From positions 38,482,394 to 38,546,393 of the forward strand of contig OX123187.2 in NCBI GenBank assembly GCA_944739405.2: 64,000 bases of DNA. The letters run 5' to 3'. The stretch comes from Euclidia mi. Lineage: Eukaryota > Arthropoda > Insecta > Lepidoptera > Erebidae. Below the pieces are notes generated by a model. That model saw nothing but the letters and a program-made list of their open reading frames with translations, was not told the DNA's origin and ran no database searches. How positions within the stretch are numbered: the first letter of the stretch is position 1; the number at the start of each line of letters is the position of its first letter. A program made the position numbers and the translations under genes. Positions 32,448-43,872 of the stretch are shown one piece after another.

Positions 32448-32673
32448 CATACATAGACTCATGCCTGTTTTCCCGAAGGGGTAGGCAAAGGCATATAAAA
32501 CGCCCACCTTTCGCCAGTGTTTTGATCCCACGTAATAGGTGGCGAGCCTATTGCCGCTTATCGGGATATTTTGTTTGCCAGAGCCTCGTCCGTTGATCGG
32601 CAGGTGCACCACTTGCAGGTGAGGTTGGCTTGGGACCCTAAGTTCTTGGTGGGAACCCTATTCACTATGCACA
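32448..32673 (-). mobile_element. SINE with (TATG)n tail, short family, copy 1
   Basis: 226 bp flanked by the 13-bp direct repeat TTATAAATTCATA (32435-32447 and 32674-32686). The minus-strand 3' part (CCTATTACGTGGGATCAAAA, CTTCGGGAAAACAGGCATGA, TATG tail) matches copy 2 at 33670. Its last ~110 bp also resemble the tail of the 18889/51310 SINE. Confidence 0.85.
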
Positions 32674-32686
32674 TTATAAATTCATA

Positions 32687-33658
32687 GCTAGTTTAATCAT
32701 CACTGCGTGATAACTAGCTTCATTATTCTATAATATTCAAATTTTATATTTATATTACTCATATTAATAATTATCATCTAATCAGCTGTTAGTAAGATAA
32801 GTAGGTACAATATTATGTTGAATTGACGGAATACAACTTTTAATGACATCTTCAATGATCATTACAAATTAATCTAATGCGGTTCTCACTTTATAGTATA
32901 AAACAAAGTCTGTTTTCTGTCTGTTTGTCCCTATGTATGCTTAAATCTTAAAAACTACGCAACGGATTTCAATGCGGTTTTTCAAGAGGAAGGTTAATAT
33001 ACATATATAATAAAATTTACGAAATTAAACTACAGTTTATGGATTTTATTGTGATATATTGGTTTGACTGATATTACATAAAACCGAATGGTATATAAAC
33101 TACATCACCTATTAATTACTATCCGACGTTAAAATACGTAAACTGTAATTTAATTTTGTCTGAAGGGCTTGTTTGAGACTGTTGAATTTATACTTGGTAT
33201 TAGCACTAGCTATTTTTATTTTAGCGTCTTGACGGTTTCAAACAATGCGTCGCGCGCGGTCGGTAATTGATGTAATTTTTAACCGACTTTAATATTTCAA
33301 ATAGCATATTAATATAACACGCACACAAGTAAATTACTTGTTGTATAGTTGAAGCTTGATCAAAATGTCGCGCTCCAAAGCGAAATTAAAAAGTTATAAG
33401 ATAAATATGAACACACAGCTCAAATTAATTAATTATACCTACGTGTCGTAATAATAACAGCCGTAATTATTAATGCCGAATTACTGACGGGAGTAACATG
33501 AAAAATGAGGGCATATCGACTTGAAGCGCCGTTACTTAACAACTAACCAGTACTGATACTGGGTCTTGGTTTTTTTCCAGACGGCTGCTGTAGGTACAAT
33601 GACATGCAAGTATAGCAGTTGTTAAGCGTGCGAGTGCATCGCATTGCGCTTCGTCGCG
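32687..33658. other. Intergenic DNA between two SINE copies
   Basis: AT-rich. GTCTGTTTTCTGTCTGTTTG with CTACGCAACGGATTTCAATG (32905-32975) is typical of a degraded lepidopteran Helitron-like or other common repeat; nothing else recognised. Confidence 0.35.
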
Positions 33659-33669
33659 ACATAACCTAC

Positions 33670-33894
33670 ATACATACCTACATACATATCTCACGCCTGT
33701 TTTCCCGAAGGGGTAGGCAGAGGCATATTGAATCCCCGCTTTTCGCCAGTGTTTTGATCCCACGAATAGGTGGCGAGAATATTACCGCTTATCGGGATAT
33801 TTTGTTTGCCAGAGCCTCGTCCGTTGATCGGCAGGTGCACCACTTGCAGGTAAAGTTGGCTTGGGACCCTAACTTCTTGGTGGGAACCCTATGC
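33670..33894 (-). mobile_element. SINE with (TATG)n tail, short family, copy 2
   Basis: 225 bp flanked by the 11-bp direct repeat ACATAACCTAC (33659-33669 and 33895-33905). The sequence is close to the copy at 32448, including GCCAGAGCCTCGTCCGTTGA and CGGCAGGTGCACCACTTGCA. Confidence 0.87.
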
Positions 33895-33905
33895 ACATAA
33901 CCTAC

Positions 33906-34984
33906 GAGTACTTATAAAGACACCGACATTCATATTTCTTGCACAAATCTAATTCTTTAAAGGCCTCGATATAACCCACTCCGACTTGATTACCTTTACA
34001 ATTCATTTCACTGACTAGATTAACATAAAAACATATAAATAATGCATGGAACTATCTATACCTATGAAATTATAATTGTTCTATACGACAGTCGGGTTTC
34101 TCTTTAAGCAGTCTATTTTTAGTTCACTAAAGTGGATATCAGAATATAGTTCGTCTAAGGTCATCAATCATATTTACCTCTCCAGGGCTAAATAAGTTAT
34201 GCTTTTAACTCTATTCTCGGAGCAGGGCTATGTAAATTATTTACATTATTTGTACGCTTGCAAGTACCGTTAAGAAGACAACATGGCTTTAAGAAAAAGG
34301 TTAAGTTTATGAAAAACTGTACTAAAAATAATGCAGTTGAGTTTTCAAGCGCAGCAACCCGACAAGCGACAATGTTGAAAAGCTTCTCAAGAACTTTGAG
34401 TGTCGATCATTCGTTTTCCAGATGTCGTCAAGCGAATTTTTTTTTTGTAGTATATTCCTTATTGTAACACATGACATTATTGTATGGTTCATGCAATACG
34501 CGAGATTTCTGAACGTTCCTAACCTTCGTCGCGCACATTTTTTTTTTTTTGCAAATTGAGAACTTATAACGAAACTCTTTTACTGATATTTATATAATCC
34601 TTTTAATATTTACAACTAAAATTTTAAACTTCAATGTAATATGAAAGAGAAAACAGCAGTCATTATACTTAGATTATACTATTGTTCACAAATGGTTATT
34701 CACATAGGCTAAATGGCAACATTAAATGAAATATCTTAATAATGAAGTAAAATCGTTGATGTAAACAACCGTGTCTGGAACGGATGAATTAAACTGAAGA
34801 CGCGACATAAATGAAAACAAACAACTATAGACTTAAGTTTGTATTACTTCGAAGGAATTAAAGTGGTATTTCACATATTCCTGCATTGTTAAGAGATACG
34901 ACCACTTAATGGGGTTAGACCTTTTGTCATTAAAACTGGATAAAATTATGAAAGTCCACCCTTCAACTGCAAATGATGTTCATT
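33906..34984. other. Intergenic DNA, nothing recognised
   Basis: AT-rich with homopolymer runs (T10-12 near 34538). No supported gene. Confidence 0.4.
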
Positions 34985-35400
34985 AATCGTGAAAATGTTG
35001 ATGATGACGATGTGATCCTCTTATCCCTCATTAGGGACATAAGTAGGGCTTGCAGAAGAGTCTTCCATTTTTGGCGGTCGTGGGCGGCCTCCTTCAGTTC
35101 TTTCCAGCCGAGACCAGTTGAAGCAGCCTCCTTTTCAACCGAGCGCCTCCATGTGGTAAATGGGCGCCCCGGCCGTCTCTTGCCATTTGCCCGCCAGCAT
35201 AGACCTTGCTTGGATAGGTGGTTTGTCCGGTCTTCTAAGCGTGTATCCAATCCAACGCCATTTTCTTAGGAGGATTTCTTCGTGGATGGGCTTTTGGTCT
35301 GTCATTTGCCACAGTCTAGCATTAGAGATGGTTCTTGGCCAGTAAATGACGAGAATGCGCCGCAAACATTTAAATAACGTCGTGAAAATGTTAGTATTAG
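34985..35400 (-). pseudogene. RTE-clade LINE ORF2 C-terminus, frameshifted
   Basis: Two overlapping minus frames carry pieces of the familiar lepidopteran RTE C-terminus: KWRWIGYTLRRPD in one (about 35225-35275) and GKRRPGRPFTTWRRSVEKEA, then GLGWKELKEAAHDRQKWKTL, in the other (about 35010-35185). A frameshift near 35190-35230 separates them. The RT and endonuclease parts are absent. It is a 5'-truncated fossil. Confidence 0.82.
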
Positions 35401-35584
35401 CAAATATTTGAAGCAAATATTACAAGCATCTGTCGGATGGCCGGGTCTGTCACTTTGGTTTCATCAGAAATCTGACAACACATGAATCTAAATTAATACG
35501 GCACTAAATTAAGCTGAGGAATCAATGCCATGAGAATGGATTACTATGTATTTTGTATGATTGAATGCCAATGTTGTTTAAACG

Positions 35585-35760
35585 GACACTTTGCCGTTTA
35601 GAACTGCGCCGAGTGTCGTGGGTTCGATTCCCATAGGACTAGGGTCCTAACACCACTTTGTGAGATCTACAAATTATTGTTGCTTGTCTGGATATTCTTT
35701 GTGTTCGATAACTGAAAAACTAAAAAAAAAAAGTAAACATTTGTGACAGATGACTTCTCC
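35585..35760 (+). mobile_element. SINE fragment (CGCCGAGTGTCGTGGGTTCG family)
   Basis: Contains CTGCGCCGAGTGTCGTGGG with B box GGGTTCGATTCCC and the downstream ACAAATTATTGTTGCTTGTC and GATATTCTTTGTGTTC shared with 56190. The A-box side is poorly kept. Confidence 0.65.
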
Positions 35761-35979
35761 CTAGAGCTTGGGAGTCTATAAAAAATATTGTCAGACTTTT
35801 ATGCTGAATCTGATTTTAGGCACGTGCGCTGCGTAGGAAAGATTTTCTGTACAAACTCTATTTAAATTTCTACATAAACATGCTCAATGTTCAGACTGAA
35901 CAAGTAAACATACAGATACAACCTGTAGATGTACTATCACAATCCCACTACTTATATGTGATTGTATTCAGTGCGTTTG

Positions 35980-36160
35980 TACGTTATTCCAATTTGTGCG
36001 TAAGTCTCGGTGCGGGAGAGTGCCGGAGCGCCACGCTATTGGTCCTCCCGCGGCGACAATAGGCTCTGGCATTGTGTGCGGCGGCCGGCGCATTGTCGCC
36101 GCCGATCAGATGACCCGGCTGCACGCCACAATAACACTTCAATACGCCGGTCACATGCCA
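35980..36160. other. GC-rich island with inverted GCGGCGACAAT repeat
   Basis: GCGGCGACAAT near 36050 is mirrored by ATTGTCGCCGC near 36091. The stretch is CpG-rich in AT-rich surroundings, and no protein family is visible. It could be a decayed foldback element or an isolated regulatory island. Confidence 0.35.
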
Positions 36161-39100
36161 CCGGAACACGGCATCTACTCTGTCAATAGCGTAACAGCTA
36201 CACAAAACCACTACCATACGTAACGCTAAACCTAGGCCGATTGACGTATACACCACACCTACCAATCAAGATATTAATTTGAACTTGCACGTGGTATATA
36301 TCATGAAAGACAATGCACAACTACCAATCAAGAGTTGAAATAAAGACGAATACATGGACGCGCGACACCTTTAAACAATTGACCCTTCTGTAAAAAGATA
36401 TAAAGCAAGTACCCAATTCAACATGTTTTAGAGTTGTAGAAGGAGGCAGCAAATAGCAGTACACATCTAAATTTCAAAAACCACACCAACTGGCCATCAT
36501 GTGACAATGAAAACTGATAGAATAATTGACGTATTTTTCCACAAGTCTTACACTCAATTTGTACTAAAACGCCTTAAGAAATCGCAAATCTTTGTGCTCT
36601 CTAGAAAAATATTGCAATAATTTATTCGTTGCCTTATAATAATGGAAATCGCCACATAAAAACAAATCTTATGTGTTTGTTTCATTTGAATTCAAGACAC
36701 AAATACGATAGGATTCACTTGTATTACTCAGTGAAGTACGGTATTTATATAACATAATGAATTTACCTGGGCAATGATAATATTATAAAATGTAGAGCTG
36801 TCTGTTTATTCGAATTCTTATCTTGTCGTTATTAATTAAGAAGGTCAAAGGCAAGAAAGCGATACACTGCGTCACTTGGGAGCAAGAGGTTTCCTATAAT
36901 GGGGCGGCCACACCGGTATGACGGTGATATGGGAAGCCAAAGAGCCAGAAGCGTCTATGACGAAAATCTAGACGTACGGACGGTCGTGACTACAGAGTAC
37001 AGACAGCGCACAATCACCCTTAAATTAAATATTCATAGAAAGATGTGAAATAGAAACTCAGCGGCGAAGAAGTGCCATTAGGGACTACCTCAGAATGGCG
37101 CGTCTCTAGTAGAGGGTAGGAAGGCTAACATAAAACATTTTTTGAGGTTCTGTTTTATCTGGAAGAATCCAGACAATTAGTATGTGCATCTTCAGAGATT
37201 TGGTCCGCAAAGTTGGTGAAGCTATGGTTAGCGGGTTAGGTTGTAATTCAAAATTGACAGTAAGAACAAGTATCTTTTTTTTATTATATTCTTTTACTTT
37301 GATTACGTGTTCCTCAGACTATTGGGCCACAAGTGTTCTACGCACGTCTGTCTACTATCTATTGGATGCCATACCCCGTTGTGATGGCGTCGGTTACGTT
37401 TACTACAAAAGCTGATCATACGAAAAGAGCTTGTCACTAGAAATTACAACGTAGTTTTTATACATAAACGTTCTTACGGCGCCAAGCCGATACATTTCCT
37501 AGAAAAAACAAGATGTACATATTATTTTATTACTTCTGTGGTATTAAGTGGTAGCAACAAACCGCGGGTTAAATAGCATTCAGATAAACCTACAAACTGG
37601 CTTTACAAATTTAAAACAATGGACGCAAAACTTGACGCAAATCAATTATTTATTAGTTGTCAACACAAATTGTGTTTTAAGCGGAATGGAATGGACTGGG
37701 CGTACTCTTGGGATGACCTCTTAAGTAATTGCACAGTGTCAAATACTCCATATAAAATAGTCATAAAATAATTTCTTACTCAATAATTCTGCGAAATTGC
37801 AAACAAAACCGCAACACAAATATGCAGTATGCGCCAGCGATGAGGAATTTTAATCGAACTCTACATTTCTGTAGGCATTATTGAAATCTCAGAATAATTA
37901 CATCAATGAAACATATAGACTTAGAGTAACCAATATTATCCTGATAGCATCCAGTGGTTTCGCCCTCGTTAAATTTAAAATTATGATAGGTGATACACGA
38001 ATTCCATGATTATCACGTCAGGATCTGATGTCGATGAGGTCGTTAAAATGCGAGAATATAATTTTTTCTATTACATCTGCATTTCTATATAATTTTAATG
38101 AGAACGCCATAACCATACTTCCAAACTCGATGTTTGATCTATTGTGTAAAGTTCAGTAAGTAGATGTTCGACTAAAAGCTCTAACTTTAGGTTCTAATAA
38201 TGATACCCGATCTCTTATGAGCTGTTATTTTTCTTAAGCGAAGATTCACGACATTATTCTTTAGAACTTTTTCACATGGAAGTTTTTTAAGTTACTCGTA
38301 TACTTTTATGCATTATGCGTTATTAATCAGCGATGTTTTATGTAGATACCTACATATTTATAGGTACTAATACCACTTATTCCCGCGATGTCCTGCGGCG
38401 ATAGTTTTTATATTACCACCATCTATGTAAGCCAGCTGTTAAACGAGATCTATAACAATAAAAACCAATGGAGTACTTTACGTGGACATCGACCCATAGA
38501 GACGGTCTCACATGGCGCCATTGGCATCAGCAGGTTGTTCATAACTATGCAGAATTGTAGACGTGTTTGTAGGTGCACTAGGAGCGAAATCATCTCAAAG
38601 CAACTACGATAGACTGTACTGCGCATCTTTTGCGATTGTATTCTTGCAAAGAGAGCTGCGAGTTTTTTTTTGTAAATTAACTCAAATACTCAATGCAAAA
38701 GAATAGTATATCATATTAAAATAATCGCTGTATTTTCATAACATTACAAGTTAACATTTATCTAGAGATAAAAGGGTTATTCCACTGGTCTCCGAATCTC
38801 ATTGTTCTCATAATTTTAATGTTTATACATTGATTCCACTCCGCTCCAAGAATTTTTAGCAACAAATTATATTTCAATATTTTAGTTCCACCGCTCTCCA
38901 AGAATGTTTGGAGTAGAGCTAACAAAAACTAAATGTTGAATGGGGTACTATAAAGTAGAACATCTACTATTCGAACTTGAAGGCAAAAGCCAAAAAACAT
39001 AATATAGTTTGCATATTATGACTTTACTTATTTTACTAAAACATGGAGCGCAGTGGAATGGATTTCTCGAGCGCAAGGTGTTAGTACAAACAGTGTTCAT

Positions 39101-39570
39101 ACTGGATTCCTATACATAAACCATTATTAGTTACCTATGGCTTTTATAATAATATGGACAATGCAATTCTTCTCTAACAGTCTGATAAATCGAGCAACGA
39201 ACAACAAATTTGAACGATGCTCATTTACGCCTCTGTACTGGGATGTCATTTTCTTAGTGATAACAAAGAGCAAAACACAATGAGGCTTTAAATATTTTTT
39301 TAATTATAAGTTAAACTACATTTTTTGTTTAAAATATAAATTGGTAAAATATAAAGTAGTTATGTTTTAAATTCGTGGAAACAATGGCAGCACGTGCATT
39401 TATTATATATAGACACGTGCGTTGAAAACTCAAGAGAGTGTGAATCTAGTTCCCATATTGCCTTAGCTGAAAGACGAAGTAGCAGCCTACCAGATAATAA
39501 GTTATAAATGCCTTTTAGATCAATATTCCCTATTAGCGCAGTGCCTTGCCTAAACAAGGTAGCACCGCTC
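36161..39570. other. Intergenic DNA upstream of the second ABCC gene
   Basis: Mostly AT-rich unique-looking sequence. I see no exon or complete mobile element; regulatory content cannot be judged from one sequence. Confidence 0.4.
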
Positions 39571-39577
39571 CTTTTTG

Positions 39578-39712
39578 TTAAGTGCTCCTCTACACTCCCA
39601 AAGGAAAAATATGCCAAATCTCAGCTTCTTGCGCCTAGTAGTTCCGACTGTGCGATGTCAGTCAGTCAGTAACGCAAGCAAGGAGCTATGAACGCAAGAA
39701 TTTTATATCTTT
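39578..39712 (-). mobile_element. Partial Helitron, reverse orientation
   Basis: CTCAGCTTCTTGCGCCTAGT, CAGTCAGTCAGTAACGCAAG and GCAAGAATTTTATAT match the reverse of the Helitron family. It lies about 200 bp upstream of the GC-rich leader of the second ABCC gene. Confidence 0.65.
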
Positions 39713-39924
39713 AGATATATCTAAAATATAACTTAGTATTTCTACATAAAATACCCGTTATGGGTGAGGACAAATAAAGTGTCATCTTATACATCTATGG
39801 TAAATTCAGCGCATCAGGGTACTGTTTAATTATTATTACTATGTAAATTGTTTACCGGAACTGCACGTACGTAATAAAATTCTCATTAAAAAAGCTCTAA
39901 GTCCGGCGTCGGAGCAAGGCGGCC

Positions 39925-40217
39925 GGTCATTCGAAGTGATCAGTTAATACATTATAAAGCGAGTGTGTGGTGCGGCCGCGCCGCCAGTAGGAGGCAGGTT
40001 AGCGCTCGGTTCGCGTCGTTGATAACCAGGCGCTTCGCCTTGTTGCCGACCATCGGCCGCCGTGCTCCCGCGAACATCGCTGCACCGACCAACATGTCGC
40101 AATAGACATACGCGGTTATTTTATTAAAATATACCCAATACTAATATATCGAACTCATAAATAGTAATATATCGAACTCTATTTTATTGTATAAGAAAAT
40201 AAATATAAATTTTCAAA
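39925..40217 (+). promoter_or_regulatory. Candidate promoter and 5' UTR of the second ABCC gene
   Basis: A GC-rich block (39900-40090) precedes the start codon. Two perfect matches to the arthropod initiator TCAKTY occur: TCATTC at 39928-39933 and TCAGTT at 39940-39945. There is a near match to a downstream promoter element (GGTGC, 39969-39973) at the right spacing from the second. An upstream micro-ORF ATGTCGCAATAG (40094-40105) could dampen translation. No TATA box was found at the proper distance. Confidence 0.5.
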
Positions 40218-40441
40218 ATGGTTAGCGGCAATAAAGATCCAAGTGATCCTAAAAAAGTGCCACCGAAGGACCGTGAGAAGAAGACCAATAATTACATGAG
40301 AGCAAATTTTATGTCAAGAGCATGGTTCATCTGGATGATGCCTACCTTCTGGAGAGGCTACAAGCGGGACCTCTACGATGCAGACCTCACTAAACCTAAA
40401 GACAACCATCTCTCAGACAAACTCGGCGATCGTCTAGAAAA
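40218..40441 (+). CDS. Abcc4-like: First coding exon of a second ABCC transporter
   Basis: ATG in context TCAAAATGG. It encodes 74 codons plus two bases, ending at the donor GTAAGT (40442). The peptide has a charged start (MVSGNKDPSDPKKVPPKDRE) and then the ABCC N-terminal elbow: ANFMSRAWFIWMMPTFWRGY, KRDLYDADLTKPK and LSDKLGDRLE. This is the segment missing from the gene at 928-27185, and the phase-2 donor fits that gene's exon 2 acceptor type. No later exon of this gene is visible in the 23 kb that follow. It is either a functional gene with a very long first intron or an orphan exon. Confidence 0.88.
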
Positions 40442-41352
40442 GTAAGTAATCCTTTGTTTTAAATACGTTTCAAAATATTTTGACTTGTAAAACGCTACTG
40501 CTTATTCAAACAATAGCAATAAAACGTAAACATAAGAGATCCGGTTTAAATACAAAAACATTAACTTTTACGCACGCACTGACTTTTAACAGACATTACG
40601 TGCAATTATTGCGTCCCTCTGTAAATGTCCTACTTCGCCGTCCAGGGTCGTACATAGTTGCGAGTAGGTAGGTACTTAAAATATTTCTGATATAAATAAC
40701 GGACATACATTCTACTGGTGGTCGCTGTGGGATATTCGAACCATCGCGTCGTGACATTTGTTCAGTACCTGATAATTGGTTAGTTTGAAATGCAGCATGC
40801 ACGGCCCGAGGTGCATCGCACTGACGCCGACGCACTGCTTGCAAATTAACACCTGCACGCTCACACACAATATCGGAATTTTAAATATTTCCCCACTTTG
40901 CTCTTTCAACCACTTGGTCATAAGGTAACAAAGCGATTTTATTCGTTGCCCATATTTACGTGCAAATAAAGGTGCGTGTTAAGATTCAGTTCATATACTG
41001 GGTGTCTGTGGCTGATAAAATTTGAAGATTACTTATTTTTTCACGAAATCACAATGTAAAGCTGCGCCTACGCTTCTACGCGAGTGTCTCTTAATTGTGA
41101 AATGTCCATCTAACTCCTTTATCAATGTATAAACCTTATCAAAATGTAAAAGTATAAACCTCTGTGGTTTTCTCCAGGACAAAATAGAAAGATAAATACT
41201 TAAATAAAGATGTAATAAAGTAAATAATAAAGATAATGAAACCATCATGATATCGCTTGCCCATCGGTAAATCAGGGCGAAATTATAATGATAATATGTT
41301 TTTGTATAACCTAACAATCGAATCTTCAATAAAAAAGGTTTTGTTTAGATTA

Positions 41353-41620
41353 GGGCGGTTTCAGATTAGCGTTTTATACGCGCGTATAAGCTAGTTTTCG
41401 GGAGCGCATGTAGGCGCGTATAGGCGCGCCGTTTGGCACACGCGCACCTCGTACGAGCGTTGACGCAACGAGTCGTCAGAATCCATATTGACACTGTCAC
41501 ACTACTGTTTCAAGCGAACACGCCGAAAATTGAAGCGCGTAATGTAGCGCGCGTGTAAGCGCGTACGCTGAAACGACCGTAGTTATACGCGCAGAAAAAT
41601 ACGCTAATCGGACACCGCCC
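41353..41620. mobile_element. Harbinger-like MITE rich in GCGCGTATA
   Basis: GGGCGGTTTCAGATTAGCG at the left is mirrored by CGCTAATCGGACACCGCCC at the right, and both ends are flanked by TTA (41350-41352 and 41621-41623). The 268-bp interior has many TACGCGCGTATA-type palindromes. TTA is the standard target of PIF/Harbinger elements. Confidence 0.83.
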
Positions 41621-42159
41621 TTATAATTAATCTGAAGACAATCGGCTTATGCAAAGATATTGTGGAGGAATAATTAAAATCCTATAAATCTAACTAGCTT
41701 AGTTATTTCTAGCCAATGATTTGTTCCTGTATGTTGCAATTTTTCTAATTAAAGGCAAACAGGTAAAATGTACTTAGTACTTTATGCAGATTGTAATCGG
41801 TAGTAGGTACCTAAAGTTATTGTCAATATTACGAACAATAAGTCAATGAATGCATGCATTAATTAAATTGCACAGTTGTATTTGCATACCCGTCTCTTAT
41901 GTGTAAGACCCACGTGTTAACATAAACTGAGGTCTTTAATAATAAATCATCATAATCATAACATTTATTGTTTTATATAAAATTACTTCAAGAGCTTCAA
42001 TTACCCAAGCTAGAAACATCAAATTTGGGCAATATGTTTTTTCTATAGTGTAGGCAACCAAAAATAATAAAAAACTAAAAAATGGCTTATTAAAATAATT
42101 CATTGATTTAAAAGCTTTTTATCAAAATGCAGGCAACAGATAGTAAAATATAGGAATAG

Positions 42160-42390
42160 TTATCATCATCATCAGCCAGCCCACTGCTGGACTAGGCCTC
42201 TCCTTTGAAAGGAGGAATTGGCCTACCATACCACGCCAAACGGCTTTGTATAGGGTTTGTATCAAGTTTTCCTTCTCTTACAGTGCTGTTCTCTGCATAA
42301 TATGCTCTTTCTGTCGGCTCTTACGACACCAATGGGATTATATGGGGTGGTGATATTCCGTATTCTTAATCCGTCACCACACGGATAGGA
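42160..42390 (-). repeat. Interspersed repeat related to the SINE 5' module
   Basis: CATCATCATCAGCCAGCCCA and CTGCTGGACTAGGCCTCTCC form the tail on the minus strand. CTTACGACACCAATGGGATT and CCGTCACCACACGG resemble the 5' module of the 18889 SINE. It is diverged. Confidence 0.55.
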
Positions 42391-43066
42391 ATAGGGCTTA
42401 GGCACAATAAAATCTGAGGTCTAAGAAAGACACGACGATTCAGTTTAGAATTGTGCCATTACGGATAGTCAGCTGCGGACTTAGATGATAAAACGGAAGG
42501 TTCAAATGTAAAACCAGTTCAAACAAATACAGCTCATCGAAATGTAGAGACCTTGTCGAATACAATTTCGTAACTCATACCGACTATGTTCCTAAGTGAA
42601 CACATATGCATCGATGTATGCCTTATGTGTTCAGTATCATTAGCCTCAAGATAGATTTTGAAAGAATTAGACATTGAACTCAGAAAATTATGACTCGTAT
42701 CTGTCAAGATGAAATAAGCAATATAAATAAAATGGTAATGCGAGAAACCTTAAACATTGTAATAATCGCGATTATATTATTTTTAGAATAGAAAATGATT
42801 TAATTCTTAATTGTAATAAATAGAACACCAAACCGTACCCAGGAAAGTCGAAGACAACCGGTGTTTTTTCTAGTATGTAAGCCGAATCTTTCGGAAGTCT
42901 CACATACTCCGTCTGCGAGGCTCGAGACTCAATTTAATTGTGTTGTGCTTAAAGCCGGTGGGGCGAAACCGCCATAAATAAATTACCCTAAAGCATACAT
43001 TATTGGGATTTCTTACCATTATTTCAACAACAAAAGGTCCCTTGGAGAATTTTGATCGCATGCAGT

Positions 43067-43158
43067 CATCATCGCCCTAGTGTTATCCCGGTTGCATCCA
43101 AGACTTGCACGCCTTGGAGGCCGAGGTCCACTTACTGGTCTAACCAGATATGACAATA
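43067..43158 (-). mobile_element. 92-bp 5'-truncated SINE
   Basis: Only the 3' end of the 49516 family is present (reverse of GGTTAGACCAGTAAGTGGAC to GGGATAACACTAGGG), flanked by a perfect 12-bp duplication ATCGCATGCAGT (43055-43066 and 43159-43170). The flanking duplication shows that it inserted in this truncated form. Confidence 0.9.
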
Positions 43159-43374
43159 ATCGCATGCAGTATCGCAACAAAATAAAATCCGGTAAATAAA
43201 TTATCCTCACCGGTTGGCGAAGTACCTATTTAAAAATACCGATCAAATTATCAAAGACTTGCCAGGGTAGCCAATATACACTGCATATACCTAAAAATTG
43301 TTTTAACTGATTTCTTTGATTGCTAGGTCAGATTTGATGACTTTCAATCTAAATATATAACTCTTAATAAATGT

Positions 43375-43520
43375 GTAGAGTGCCCAAGGCCCCTCCCGTT
43401 TTGCTTCTCCCTTGTCCCCTTCCTCCTCCTAATCTTTGTCCCATCCGCAACTTGTGACATTTCTAATCGCTTACCATCATACTATCCGTTAGCTCGTTTG
43501 TCACAGTCTGGCAAAAAACC
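43375..43520 (+). repeat. Interspersed repeat (CTCGTTTGCCACCTATTA family), decayed copy
   Basis: Pyrimidine-rich block CCCTCCCGTTTTGCTTCTCC, then CAACTTGTGACATTTCTAAT and CGCTTACCATCATACTATCC. It is recognisably the same order as the better copy 290 bp downstream. Confidence 0.6.
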
Positions 43521-43663
43521 TACCCACTTTAAATATAGTAAAAATTTTAATTGTATTTTAAGTTAGTACAGCCTTGCTGATTTCAGCATGAATGGGCCGG
43601 CTCGACTGGGGAAGTACTACCTCTCACAGAAAATCGACGTAAAGTAACAGTACTTAAACTGTT

Positions 43664-43872
43664 GCGTTTCGTTCGGTGAGTGAGAGTGCCGGAGGCCCTA
43701 TCCCGTATGCCTTCTCCCTCATCCCACTCCTCATCCTATCCCTTTTGTCATCCCCAAGGGGCTGCAACGCACTTGTGACTCCTGTGGTGTGTTGCTTGTG
43801 TCCATCGGCGGCGGTAATTGCTTACCATCAGGCGATCAGTCTGCTCGTTTGCCACCTATTACTATGAAAAAA
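43664..43872 (+). repeat. Interspersed repeat (CTCGTTTGCCACCTATTA family), good copy
   Basis: Runs from GAGAGTGCCGGAGGCCCTAT through CCTTCTCCCTCATCCCACTC, CACTTGTGACTCCTGTGGTG and GGCGGCGGTAATTGCTTACC to TGCTCGTTTGCCACCTATTA and an A-run. It shares most of this with 46687-46870 on the other strand. The A-run suggests a retroposon. Confidence 0.75.
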
